Below the pieces are notes generated by a model. It was given only the letters and a program-made list of their open reading frames with translations, was not told where the DNA came from and made no database searches. A DNA stretch of 64,000 nt from Pleodorina starrii (Eukaryota > Chlorophyta > Chlorophyceae > Chlamydomonadales > Volvocaceae): NCBI GenBank assembly GCA_030267565.1, contig BRXU01000015.1, positions 1,797,001 through 1,861,000 of the forward strand. The letters are read 5' to 3'. Shown piece by piece: positions 11,901 through 23,868 of the stretch (its first letter is position 1; every line of letters begins with the position of its first letter). Both the position numbers and the translations under genes were made by a program.

Positions 11901-14900
11901 TCACCCACCCGCCCACTCACCCACTCACCCACTCACCCACTCACTCCCGGTCTCAGGCGATGCTGCCCATCCTGAAGACCCGCCTCAGCGGCGGCATCCT
12001 GCTGGAGTACGAGTACCTCACACTGCAACTGCAGGTGAGGCCGCGGCAGCAGCCCGTGTTCAACCGCCCCTCAGCCCCTCCCCTGGACACTTTTCCATTA
12101 CGGTACCTCGCTTGTCCACCACCTCGCTTGTCCACCACCTCGCTTGTCATTCCGTTCTTCCACTACCTCTGTCAATCAGCAGCCTGTCCGCCTGTTGCCG
12201 CCGTGGACTGTCATACCCTACCCCTCAAACCCAACCCCCCAACCCCAGCACCACCACCATCAACACCACCAACTAGCTTGACGTTTCCATAGCCACGCGT
12301 CCCATCGCCACCGCGATGACAGGTCATGGCCCCGGGCCCCTGTGTGGCCGACACCACCCCTGGGAAACGAAGAGGGCGGGAGCAGGGGGCCGATACGGCC
12401 GTTTGGCGGAATCGGGTCGACGGGTCCACGAGGCGAGGGGCGAGAGCAGCCGGATGGGCCGCAGGGCAGCCGCACCGTCACTCCGGTGTACAGGAACCCC
12501 GCAGCACTCCCAGGCTACGGCCCGCCTTACCTAAGGGGCCCCAACTACCGCGGCGGCGGCCTTGCTGTGTGGGGGCTGCAGCCAAAGGCTTACGGGGCGC
12601 ACGTGGTTGGGATTGCGGCGGCATGCCGCCAGACCTGCGCACCCGCCCCCAACACCAGCTGGTTCGAGCTGGTTCGAGCTGGTCCGGGCTGAGCTGAGCT
12701 GAGCTGAGCCAAGTGCCCCATCGCGCTGCGTGCTGTCCTGCTGTCGGCCTGCCTGCCTGCCTGCCTACCTGCAGGAGGCAGTGCATCGTAAAGCCAAGCC
12801 GACGGCGCCCGCAAACGGCGTGTCCGGGGACGCGTGCGAGGATCCGCAGAGCTTCCCGCCCCACGAGGGCCGCATGCTGTCGTTCATCCTGGGGGCGGGG
12901 ATGGGCAGCAACGTGCCGGGAGCCAAGGGCACTGCCGGCGGCGGCACGGAGGCCGGCGGGGGACCCTGCGGCGGCGGCGCGGCGGCTGCGACGGCGGCGG
13001 GTAAGTGGGCGCGGAGAAGAGGGCGTTTGGCGGCAGGCGGCCCCTGGGCTGAAAGGAAGGATGGACGAGCTAACGAGCGGGCGGGACAGGTGGTGGCGTC
13101 GGGTTTCCGCGTGCAGCGGCCTGGCCAGCCGGTGCCAGGTTTGCGGTGGCAGCGGGGGGCAGGAATTGGTCCACTCGGAATGGGGTGAAAGCCGTGTGGT
13201 TGCGCTGCAGGTCGGGCCGTGATGGGGGCCAGGGCAGCACACCGCACCCTTCGTAATACCGCTTGACCCGTGAGAACCCCACAACTCTCCCGTTTGCTGC
13301 TCTGGAGCCCTTTCAGCCTCCCAACCTCCTGAGACGAACGAACTCACATGCTCCGAACCAAACCCGAACCAAACCCCGCAGGCAGCGAAGCAGCCAACGT
13401 GCAGCAGGGGCCCTTTGCCCGCATCTCCCTCAACTCACGCGCCGCCTCCCCACCGCACGCCCGCGGCACGGCTGCGGCGGCAGCGGCGGTGAATGCGGTA
13501 GCGGTGAACGCGGCGGGGGCCACGGCAGCGGCGGCGGACCGACCGCCCTCCCTTGTCGCGCCACACACGCCCACAGCCACCAGCGTCGCCTCCCACGCGC
13601 ATGCGCTGGGCCTGACCCCTGCCCACAGCGGCAGCCAGGCTGCCAACGCGACCCGCAGCGGCGAGATCTCCTTCCAGCCGACTGTGGCGGGGGCGCCGCC
13701 GCTGGGCAGTGGCGGCGCCGTCGCCGCCGGCGTCGCTGCCGCCGCAGCGGAGGCGGAGGCTCTCGAGGGCGACATTGATATGGAGTTGGCGACGCGGCGG
13801 CGGGCGGGCTCCGGCTCGCTGCTGTCGGAGCCGCCGATGCGGCCTCAATCTGCCTGTGAGGTTGACCTGGAGGTGGCGGGCCGGCTGCGGGCGCGGCTGG
13901 GCGTGCGGAGCGTGTCGTTTCGACTGGAGGCCGCGCAGGCGCCCAGAGGTGCGTCGAGGGGCGGGGCGGGGTTAGGGAGTGATATGCTCATTTGTAAAAC
14001 AATGAGTCACGGTGGGGGGGGATGGCGGGGAGTGGTGGCCAGATTGGAGGTCCGGAGGTCCACATCGCAGGAGGCACGAGTGGGGGCAGAGGCGGAAGCC
14101 GCAGGGAAGGAACGGAGGCGACGTTGGGTCGGGGCCCGGGGGTGCGGGTGTGGGCTTACTGGCGCAGTGCGGGCCGTCGTTGGGCGGCGTGGCGCGTGTG
14201 TGTGTGTTTGTGTGTGTTGTGGAGTTGCGGCCTGCGGGAGCGGGCTGCTGGGTGCGAGGCGATGCGGTGGAACACGCATGTGTCAGGCAGGCAGGCAGCG
14301 GGCAGTACCCCAGGCGTCGAGGGAGGGAGGGGAGAGAGTGGGGAGCCCGGCCGGCGGAGAGGCGAGCTGTGCAGGACATGTGGGGTGCAGAAATGGTGTT
14401 GCCGTCTCGCCATCACCACCGCCCAGCTGGTGGGGACGGGAGACGTGCGCAGCATGCAGCATGCATGATGCGTCGTGCGCGCGCTGTCCTGTCCCGGTTG
14501 CCCCATCCCGCGTTCGCTTGCCCCCAACCTCACCGTCCACGCCACCGCCACCACCACCTCCACCGCCCTCCCTTGCTCCCTTGCCTCTCCAGGCGCCTCC
14601 AAGCTCGCCCCCCTCATCGCCTCCATGCACGACCGGCTCAAGACGGCACAGGCGGCGCAGATGACGTTTGTGCGGTCGGAGGCTCACAAGACGGACCTCA
14701 AGAGCCTGAGGCTGCTGCAGGAGATCGGACAGGGCGGTGAGTGGCGGGCACCTGGCAGGACGCAGGAGGCTCTGCCTCGCCGTCACCGTCGATGCATACC
14801 GCACATGGGCAGACGCGCAGAACCCATTGCAACTGCTGCTACGACTCAAGTCACTGTGATGTACTGCACAGGCACATGACATGCATATCGCACCAACGCT

Positions 14901-17900
14901 CAACGCCCAACGGTCAACCTCTACCTGAGCTGACTGCCGGGTCCCTTTGCCCGCTGCTGCCTCCCGCAAACCCCCACAGGATACGGCACTGTGTACAGGT
15001 AAGGTTGTATCTTGTATGTGCTCGCCTTGGGGGTCGGCCCTGGCTCCGTGTGTGATGTGGCGGTGGTGGGCAGGGCTCTGGCGCGGCATGCTGTGCAGGA
15101 GTAGGGCAGCCAACTCCGTTGGGGGAGGGGGGGGCTGGGCGGGCTCCGGCTTAGTACTTGGCTTGCAACTCTCCACAGCCCGCTGCTGGCATGTCTCATG
15201 GGCCTCCCATGGGCTAGCCTCAGAGTGGTGGTGGTGGCGGTCCTCGCACCCGGGCTCCGGTATGGGCAATAAACAAACCTACTATAAGAGCCGTTGAAAA
15301 TAGCAAAATACAAAATGGTAGAACTATATTTCTTATACCATGAGCTGTACTGTGTGGTATGGCGGGAGGCTGCCGCTGCGGTGTGCGGTGCTCAGCATGC
15401 TGCGCTGGGCTGGGCTCCCTGTTTTGCGGCAATCGCTTGCGTCACTCCGCCTCACCGAGCAGACCCGAGTGTGCCGCTTCTCCGCTCTACATCACCTTGC
15501 TCCTCCGGCCCTGCTCGACCTCTCCGTCTTCTCACCACCAGGGGTGTGTTCCACGGCACTGAGGTGGCGGTCAAGATCATCAAGCAGTCGCGACTGGCGG
15601 GGGTGCAGTCCTCCTCCAACCTCATGGCTAGCAGTCAGTGCCTGGGGCTGCACAAGCAGAACCTGCATGACGCGATTGAGCTGGTGGCCTCAGTGTCCAT
15701 GAGCCACATCAACATCGTGCAGGTGGGGGGGCGGGGGGCGGGGTGTGGGGCGAGGTGGGGCGAGGCGGGGGTGCGGTTGAAGTGGGGTGTGTGGTGGGGG
15801 GCCTCTGTCGGTTCGCTCGCCGAGTAGCAGCGTTGGGCCGTGTCCGTGTCCGCAAGCAGCCACACCAATGTCGCGCTGGTGCGAGGGCTGTCAGGGTGGG
15901 GTGTGTTTAGCGCGTGGACAAAGGTGGTGTGGCTGGGGCGTGTTTGTGCTCAACGTTGAAGCCACGTCTTCAGTGATCGCCAATCCTCGCGCACCAATCC
16001 GTTTCGCGGTCTGTTGAGCAGCGAAGTGGGGCCTGCACGCGTTCATGGCTGTTTACGTGATGTGGTAAAGGCATGTCGCTTTGTGATGGAAAGAGGTATC
16101 TGGGTAGGGTTCGACTGAAATGAGGGTCAGGCGTGTGGGTTCACTGTCAGTCATATGGACAGATCGAAGCCCTCTGAGCTCATCCCGCGGAAATGGTGAG
16201 CGGTGTCCCTTGCACCCCTTCCCCCGCCCTTTCTCACAAAGCCCCATCCCTGCCTCCCATCCCACCCCCCTTTTCGTTCCTACCGTCCACAGGTTCCCGC
16301 CTATTTCATGGATGTCAGGTGAGGGCTGTTGTGGGTGGGGTAATGGCGGCGGGGAACGGGGAAGCGCTGGCGGCATGCTGTGGTACACCCACCTCCCTCG
16401 GGGTCATGGGCAGCACACCCACACACCCACACGCCCACACACACCCACACACCCACACGCCCACACACACCCACACCCACATGGGCGACATCCTCACGTG
16501 GATGAAGCGACTGCCTGCCACTGCCTGGGCCCCTCGTCCACTCCACATCACTCCCATGTGCACCCTGATCCCTGAACCTAGGAGGGCTCGTTCACCCCCA
16601 CCGACCGGGACAGCCACACCTTTCGGCAGCGGCCGGGCTCACTCGCCAGTGAAGCTGCTCACGTGGCTTACCGCATGTTTTGTCCCCGTCGCAGCGCATT
16701 CGGGACACACGCTCTTCTGCCCGCTGTCAAGTGGCCGTTTTGATTGCTCTCCACGATCAAGCCCGTTGTCCGAACACGTTTACACGCGTGTCTCCGTATT
16801 CTTTCCCCTTTTGACATGCCCGCCTCGCCTCTACCCTGCGGTTCGTCTTTTTGCCCTTCCCCCCCGCCACCGCGTCCGCCTGCCCTTTTGCTTCTTCGTC
16901 CCCAGACTGGAGAAGCCCGAGGAGTTCAACCCGTTGGACTCTGTGGATCAGCCCACCGAGTCACGGCCCTTCCGGCTGGTGCACTCACCCTCGCTGCTCG
17001 AGTCGCCGGCGCCGGGGCAGGAGGGGCAGGGTGGGTGGCGGTTGGCCTGGAAGTGCCCTGTGTCCTGGCCTGCCGGGCAGGACGGGTCTGTGGACGTTTT
17101 GGGGGATTGCCTGGCTGCTTGGTGGCGTTCCAGCGGCCTGCAAATGCGGAAACCCCAACCCCGTTCAGCCTCTGGACCTGTCCTGCTTCCTGCCCTCTTG
17201 CTCACTTTTGCTCACTCTTGACGCTGTTGGACCGTCACGGATGGCAGCCGCCTCTGGCACTGCCCCCCTTGACCTAGGGCTTCAGGGGTTCAGGGTTTTA
17301 GGCGCACATTTGTGACAGCACATAATCGGTGCTGCCCTGCCCGGTACACGCACTCATCACCAGTGCGCACGAACCCCACTCGCTCTTCATCCTCCGGGTG
17401 CGATATCGTGTCGCCCGCTGCTCAGAGGGAGATGACTACATGCCTACCTGTCCGATACGGCACGCCTCGCTGACAGCTGCCCTCTTGCCTTCGTTGCCCC
17501 GCTGTGGCTCTGCGGCCCACGGTGCCGTTGTGTTGGTGTGTCCCATGCAGGCACAGGGGATTTCGCCATGGCGCTGGTGCTCGAATACTGTAAGCCTGCC
17601 CGCCTGCCTGCATGCCTGCATGCTTGCGTGCCTGCATGCCTGCATGCATCCCGGTTTGTGTGGGGCCTGCTTATGGTGTTGTTGGGCGAGAAGTGCGCAA
17701 TCGGGTAGACCGCATAGCGAGTAGGGTAGTGGTGGGCAACATTGTGGCAGCAGAAGGATCCGGGCTAACTGGGACCCTATAGCGTTGACCGTCTGCCTGA
17801 TCGTTTTGTCTCTCACGACCAAAAGTTTGCTTCTGTTCCCCCCGGCCGCCCTCCCCTCCCCTCCCCTCCCCGTAAGTGACTGTGGCAGCCTGTGCGACGC

Positions 17901-20900
17901 CATCCTCAACCGCAAATTCATAGAGAGGGTCACACCCAGTGAGTGCGCACCATGCGGATGCGCATGCGGAGCGGGCGGAAGGGGGCGGGCGGGCGGGCTG
18001 CACGGGCTGGGCTTTCACGAAACGGCTGGGCGCACCGTAGAGGGACGGGGAGGAATGGGGGCGAGGGCAGTGATATCCGCACATGCTTTGGTGGCATCGG
18101 TCTTCCTCGAGTCATCTCCAGGGAAGGTGGTCCAGCGGGCTTCCCATGTATGCGCGTCGGAGGCAGCAGGCCACGTGTTGTCTCCCGACGTGTTGTTCGG
18201 GCCAGCCTGTCAGGCACTGCCGCGACCGCCTTCGGCCCCACGTCACCCTTTTCGCCCCTCTTGTCATGACAGCTTTCGGCCGCCGCCTGCCCCCCTCCCT
18301 TTCTTCTCCCCTTTGCAGAGAAGCCCCCTGCGGGCGCCAACGGCTCCGCACCGCCCAAGACCTACCTGGCAATCAACATGAGGGTGGGTGGAAGCACTGC
18401 CAACCTGTTAAGACTCAACCCGTCTGTTATTCGCCGCGAAACCCGCCCACTGGCCCCTGAAATACTCCCTGTCGCTCATCAACGCTCCGTTATGCCCTCA
18501 AGCACCAACTTCTGTCCCGACCCGGCCCGGCCCGCCCCACTACAGTCCGTGTACCTGACGCTCCTGGAGATCGCTCTGGCCCTTCGCCACATGCACAGCC
18601 TGGCTCTGGTCCACTGCGACCTGAAGCCCCAGAACGTGCTGCTCAAGAGCTCCCCCCGCGACCCGCGAGGATTCACCGCCAAGCTGTCGGACTTCGGACT
18701 GGCAAAGATGATGGCGCATGACGACGAGGGGCAGCTGGTCATTGACGAGGCCGTGGCGAGCGGGTGAGGGGAGGGACCGAGAGGCGGGACAGGGCTGTGC
18801 ACAGCGGGGAGGGACTGCGGGGCGGGACCGAGCATGGATGGGTTCGCTTCTCGCCGCCTGCGCCATTTCCATGGACCCGGTTCGGCTATAAATCCGCACG
18901 CTCTCATGCGCACGCCCCCCATCATTTGCCGCCGCCGCCACAGGACGATCACCCACGTGGCTCCCGAGGTGCTGCTGGGTGAGTGAAGCTAGGGAGGGAG
19001 GGCCAAGGGTGGCCGGGGCCGGGTAGGTGCGTAGGTGGTGGTGGAGCCAAAGGAGGGCACCGGATTGGGCTGTTGGTCCACTCTGGACGGTGCGTTTACC
19101 GGTGCTGACTAGACTTCGCAAGCCACCCCGCCAGCCTTTGCTGGGCCTTAGACTGTGGACGGCTGGCGATTGTGGACGGCGATGCTGCCACCTTTCAGCT
19201 CACCACGACCCCCGCCTCCGCCTCCGCCTTCGCCTTCGCCCCTGCGTCACACCGCTGATATCCTGACCCCGTGCTCATCAGATCATGCCTCTCCTGGCCC
19301 CGACATGGGTCCTGTCGCAGGTCAAAAAGCGTTGGGCGCTGCCGTGGACATTTACGGTAAGGGCGCGCCCTGGGGGTCGGGTCGGACGCCACGCTGTGCT
19401 GCAAACCGGACTGGAAGCAGCGGCGGGCAGAGGGTCTGGCAAAGGGCGAGGGTCTGGAGGCGCACGCGAGGGGGACGGGTGATAGGGCAGCGGCTACGGG
19501 AGCTGGGCGCTGCCCGTGGGGTCGGGCGGTTCCGGAGCTGAGGGCTCGAGGTCGCCGCGGGCCGATGGGATTGCAGGAGTCGTCCCTGTATGCAGACGCA
19601 CCGCAACACTGTGGGCGCAACTTGCACCGGCACCCTGCGGGAGTTGGCTCGCTGCTGCTGCTGCTGCTGCTGCTGGTGTGGCTTGTGCTGGTGCTGATGC
19701 TGATGCTGCCATTTCTGGGCTTCTGCGACCGTTGGGAATACCGTAAACGTTGTTTCAAAAGAGCCGCCTGACTGACTCGCCGCCTGCATGCCCGCCCGCC
19801 GCTCCTGCGTCCCACCGCGCTACCGTTCGGGTGCCCGCTTCCCTGCACCCTTTACCGCCGCCCACTCGTCGCCCCTCACCTGGCTTCGCTCGCAGCGTTC
19901 GGCATCCTGATGTTCCAGGTACGCTTTCTGTGCGCCGACCGATGCCGTTCGGGCCCTCAGTGAAGCCTCGCGGTTGGGGTAAATCTATTCCCGTGCGGCC
20001 CTTACCCTCGGGCCCCCGGGTCACCCTTCGTTGCGAGGCTCGAAAGAGCAAAAAAGGTAGCTCCGAAAACAACAACAAAAACAAAACCCTGCTGTAAGGG
20101 CCCAGGCGCGTGTGAAATTGTGAGATTGCGACATACCTGGGTCATCGTTGCGGCACCGTGCGCCGGAACGCAACATTCGTTGCTGGGGGACGAGCAAGCA
20201 AGCACCCACACGTGGAGCCACCGAAGGGCCGGGGGGTCCGTTCCAGGCCCGCCACCAACAACCTCCCCCTCCCGATGTCGTCCCACCCTGACCGCCCCTG
20301 CCAGGTGCTGTGCGGCATGAAGGTGTACGACAAGACAATGTCAACGTCCGCCATCGCCAATTCAGTCGCGCACCGGTTCATGCGGCCGCAGCTGCCTTCC
20401 TGGGTGCCCTCCAGTTACAGGTAGGTGGGGAAACTGGGGAGCAACCGGGCTGGGTTGTCAGTTGGAGAAGATACCGCGCCGGAGGGGTGGAGGCGGGGCG
20501 GGGTGGGGGGAGCACGGGGGCGGAGGCTCTGAGCGCCGGGCCAACTCGCGCGGGGCAGCTGCGGACGGCGGGTGCCCGAGAGGCCCTCGCTGGGCGGCAC
20601 CCCAATCTCCGCAAAAAGCTTCAGTTGCGCTGCATACGCACAACCACTTCTCTTCCTCTGTTTTACCCACCCCCTCCGCCGCCGCCCGTTTTCCCCCCCC
20701 CCTTCGCTAACGCCGTCTCCGTCCCTTCGCTGCGGTATCTTCTTTTTTCCCCTCGACCCCGCAGGGCCCTGGCGCAGGCCTGCTGGCACCACGTCCCCTC
20801 CTCCCGACCCACCGCCGATGAGCTGGTTCGCCATCTGGAGCGAGCACTGGAGGCCAAGCGAGGCAGCAGCAGCAGCTCCGCCAACGCCGGCGGCAGCAGC

Positions 20901-21017
20901 AGCACCGCAGCAAGCGCGGCGGCGGGTGCCAGCGGCCGGCACCAGCAGCCCAGGGCTCCGGCGCCGGCCCTGGCGCAGGCCGCGGTCGCGGCCGCGGCTC
21001 AGCACGCCGGTCTGTGA
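5936..21017 (+). CDS. Multidomain protein kinase with N-terminal GAF-like sensory region, copy A (probably splice-defective)
   Basis: Exons: 5936-6151, 6286-6404, 6841-6985, 7391-7703, 8677-8906, 9432-9717, 10403-10479, 10860-10967, 11281-11469, 11957-12034, 12775-13000, 13382-13948, 14593-14736, 14980-14998, 15542-15722, 16293-16318, 16906-17030, 17551-17589, ~17876-17938, 18319-18383, 18546-18763, 18944-18978, 19321-19356, 19896-19918, 20305-20420, 20765-21017. About 1,298 codons if every junction were in frame. The start is the first in-frame ATG and matches copy B (M-x-LF-x-C). The N-terminal third ([26 protein letters not shown]) looks GAF-like; the middle is Ala/Gly/Ser-rich. The kinase shows [45 protein letters not shown], closest in feel to plant TKL kinases. 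The acceptor before 17876 is AA, not AG; the next AG gives a stop at 17921. Inferred role: signalling kinase sensing a small ligand. Confidence 0.83.
8150..8230. repeat. Perfect 33-bp inverted repeat (hairpin) in an intron of kinase copy A
   Basis: Arms 8150-8182 and 8198-8230 are exact reverse complements with a 15-base loop. The loop itself repeats CTGCAAGCT from the arm. The unit is GC-rich and sits in the intron 7704-8676. It could be a small foldback element or a short hairpin RNA precursor. Confidence 0.9.
9249..9282. repeat. (ATCC)n microsatellite
   Basis: Seven or so ATCC units in the intron before exon 9432-9717 of kinase copy A. Confidence 0.9.
11684..11947. repeat. Compound microsatellite (CCCT)n then (CCCACTCA)n
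   Basis: About 170 bases of CCCT repeats with rare interruptions, followed by about 95 bases of CCCACTCA repeats, end nine bases before the acceptor of exon 11957-12034. The pyrimidine tract merges with the splice acceptor region. Long ORFs here are artefacts of the repeat. Confidence 0.97.
16415..16482. repeat. CACACCCA-type microsatellite
   Basis: CACACCCA/CACGCCCA repeats in the intron following the 26-base exon 16293-16318 of kinase copy A. Confidence 0.9.
20705..20748 (+). repeat. Dispersed ~44-bp repeat, copy 1
   Basis: A unit beginning CGCTAACGCCGTCTCCGTC and ending GCTGCGGTATCTTC plus T-run sits 16 bases before the last acceptor of kinase copy A. Related copies are at 40935-40971 (same strand, diverged), 41622-41644 (reverse, partial) and 48342-48384 (reverse). 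Four copies in one window suggest a short mobile or satellite-derived family. Confidence 0.7.
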
Positions 21018-21660
21018 GCCGTCACCAACGGGTGGGAGCCCACCACGATCCAGGAACGGGGGGCCTATCCTTTGCCAGCACTGCCCGCGCCACCGCAGCC
21101 ACACCACGCGGCCGAGGATGCGGTGGCGCTGGGGCTAGAGCGGGAGCGGGAGCGAGGCAGACCTGGCGCCCAGTTGTTACGGTTTCACCGCCGCGCTGCA
21201 GACGCCGCTCGTGCCGCGCTGCGGCGCAGCTTGGGGGGCGGGGGGCCGTCTTCGCCTCTCGCGACACGACTCGTGCCTGACAGCTGGCGGCGGATTCATG
21301 GGCTCCGGAGCGGCGCTGGAGCGGCAGCCAGCGGGGTCCTCAGGTCACGCAGCCGGGGGGAGGTACCGGTATGGGGGCCCGCGCCAGGTTTCTGGAGAGG
21401 CGCCCCTCGCCCGTTGGAGGGCACTCCTCGGCCGGGACCGATGCCGCCGAGAGGGAATGAGGCGTGTGCGCCCCTCCCTCCCTGCCGCGGCTCGGCGGTG
21501 CGGCGCCGCCTTCCGGGACGCGTCCGTGTGCTCCTTTGCCGTCACCGCGCAGCGCCGCCCGACCCGCTTGCCTGTCTGCCGTGAAGCGCGCTCCGCCGCC
21601 CTGCGGTCCGCTCGGGAGTGGCGGCGGGCGCGTGTGTAACGCATGGCGTGACACCTCCGG
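21018..21660 (+). other. Probable 3' UTR of kinase copy A
   Basis: Follows the stop codon. A TGTAA motif, the usual green-algal polyadenylation signal, lies at 21635-21639. Confidence 0.5.
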
Positions 21661-21945
21661 GTCGGGCATTCGGATTGCTGGTGCGGATGCGGGTGAGGTT
21701 TGTGAGGTGCGCGCGCTTCCACGCATCATGGCTGCATATTATACTATTCTGCGCGAATGGCCTCAGGACCTCAGCGCTGGGGATGGATGGGCGTGGGACG
21801 CGCGGGGGGGAGAGAGGGAGGGGCAGTGAAATGGTGTGAGTTGATTGCAGAAGCATTGAGGTGGCCACCCGCCGGGCCATTCACCCTTGATAGGGCGGGC
21901 TGCAGCGCGCATGCGCAGTTACACGCACACGCACACACACGCACA

Positions 21946-21953
21946 TATAAATA
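21946..21953 (+). promoter_or_regulatory. TATA-box-like element (TATAAATA)
   Basis: A good TATA consensus directly after a (CA/CG) dinucleotide-rich tract, in the spacer after kinase copy A. No convincing gene follows it, so function is uncertain. Confidence 0.25.
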
Positions 21954-22475
21954 GCGACGGGGTATGGATGGTGGGATTCATCGGCACTGTTAGCTCCCCA
22001 CTCGGCTGCCGCCGCCGCCGCGGCGACGACACCCAGAACTGCAACACCTACAGTAGAGCCGCAGCCACACTGCGTTGTTGGCGGCAGCACCGCCAGCCGC
22101 TGCCGCTGCTGCTGGTGCTGGTGCTGGTGCTCCCAATTCCCTATGGGGGGGGCCCTCTTGGTCATTCTGGTGGGTAATTGCACCTGCTCACGCATCGCTG
22201 GCGCAGGCGCCGGCGGGGGCGGGGGCGGGAGCCTCCGTCTCCTTCCACTTCCAGCTACGTGGGCAGTGCTGGTGCTGGTGCCGGTGTCGGTGTGCTGCAG
22301 CGGCGTCGTACCTCACTAACAGCACAGCGCAAGCATGGTGAGGCCCAATGTCCGTGTTTGCTCCGATGGGCTGAAAGAGGCGGGTCCTCGCCTTTCCTCG
22401 TTCTTCCTCGTTCTTCCTGGCGGCTCCGCCACGCGGAGTTCCCATAGAGTGGCTAGGGCTGAGCACGTACCGGTA

Positions 22476-22508
<33 letters not shown>

Positions 22509-23830
22509 GGCCACGTGTGGGCCGCGTCCCGCCGCACGTGTTCTGTCAATCTGGTGCGCGGCCTGCGTGCGCGAAGGTTGGCGCGGCGGCGTGAGCAGAC
22601 GGGGCGGACTTGGCGGATGGCGGACGGGTGCGTCTGCTCCGGCGGTTGCGGACGCGTCCGTCCGTCGCTCGGCCCGTGGTGGCGGTCCTGGGAGGTCCTG
22701 AGAGGTCCTGAGATTGAGGTCATTTGGGGGGAACATCGCTTCATCGGGCGCATGTAGCATTGGCTGAAGTGGTGTGGCTTGGGCGGGTGGCTGTATGGCC
22801 GTATGGGCTGGGGGGGCTGGGTAAGAATGCAGCGGTGGGCCGCCTGCCTGGGCGGCACTTTTGGCTTTCGACGACGACAGCGACATTGAGAGAGGAGAGC
22901 GCACGCGAATGTGCGCGAGAGCGGCATCCCAAGGAGAGAGCGAAGGGCTGCGGAGGCGTCCGGGGGTCTTTGCGAGGAGGCGGGGAGGGGGGGCCTTACA
23001 ATGCGTTTGGGCGGTGTGTTGGTGGCGCTGCTGGTGCGCAGCCCATCCCCTGGCACGGGAAGGAGACGGCGAGTGAAGGGACGGTGGGCGCGGCGCGGGT
23101 CGCGACGGGGGCGCGGGGGTTTGGCTGGGTGTCTGTGACGCCGGGAACAGGAAGGGGGCGACGGGCCTGGCATGGTGGGGTCTTGGGTCGGCTGTAGGGG
23201 TGAATTTGTCTGCAGGCCCAACAGAACGGCCAGTGCAGCTCGCAATGGGCTGGCGATGCCGGGGTGGTTTGGGGGGTCTGCTCGTTGGAATGTTGCAGTG
23301 CCATTTTGCATTTCGTAGAGACCGGGGCCCCGCCGACGGGTGCCAAGGTACCGAGATTGGGGCCGCTGGCGTCCGTCCCCGGCCAGGCGGCCAGGCGCCG
23401 CGGGCGGGGGCGGGGCGGGGGCGGGGCGCGCATGCCTGTGCAGCTTCTTACGGCGCCTGCTGGCTCGGGCCCGCATACGCCCCGGGTGCGCCTGCGGCCC
23501 ATCCCGGCGATGCGAATAACAAGGAGGGCAGTTTCACACCTGAGTGATCGAATCGCGAACACCGCTGCGAGCTCTTTCATATTTTGCGTTTCATTCATTG
23601 GCGGCGGCGGCGGGAATTTTGCAATCTGCCGCCCGCCAGCGCGTCTCCTTGCCCGGCCCCAGGCAGGCGCTGGCCGGTCGACCGTCGCTGGCCGGTCGAA
23701 AACATGGGGGGACGTCGTCGTCGATGGGTTATTGGGCATGTTGGGCGGCGGGGGACTGCATATATCAACGCAGGCGGGTTGGCGACAGCCAGGGCGCTGT
23801 GTAGGGCAGACACTGTTTTGGGCCACAGAA

Positions 23831-23868
23831 CTGACCTGACCTGACCTGACCTGACCTGACCTGACCTG
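23831..23868. repeat. (CTGAC)n pentanucleotide repeat
   Basis: Seven tandem CTGAC units. Confidence 0.95.

Noticed and set aside
22476..22507. Regular GCGT repeats considered as a CRISPR-like array
   Set aside because: Simple microsatellite without spacers, and CRISPR is not expected in a nuclear genome.
22316..23476. 386-codon minus-strand ORF after kinase copy A
   Set aside because: Pro/Arg/Ala-rich with no domain, and overlapped by other long ORFs in several frames, as expected for very GC-rich DNA.
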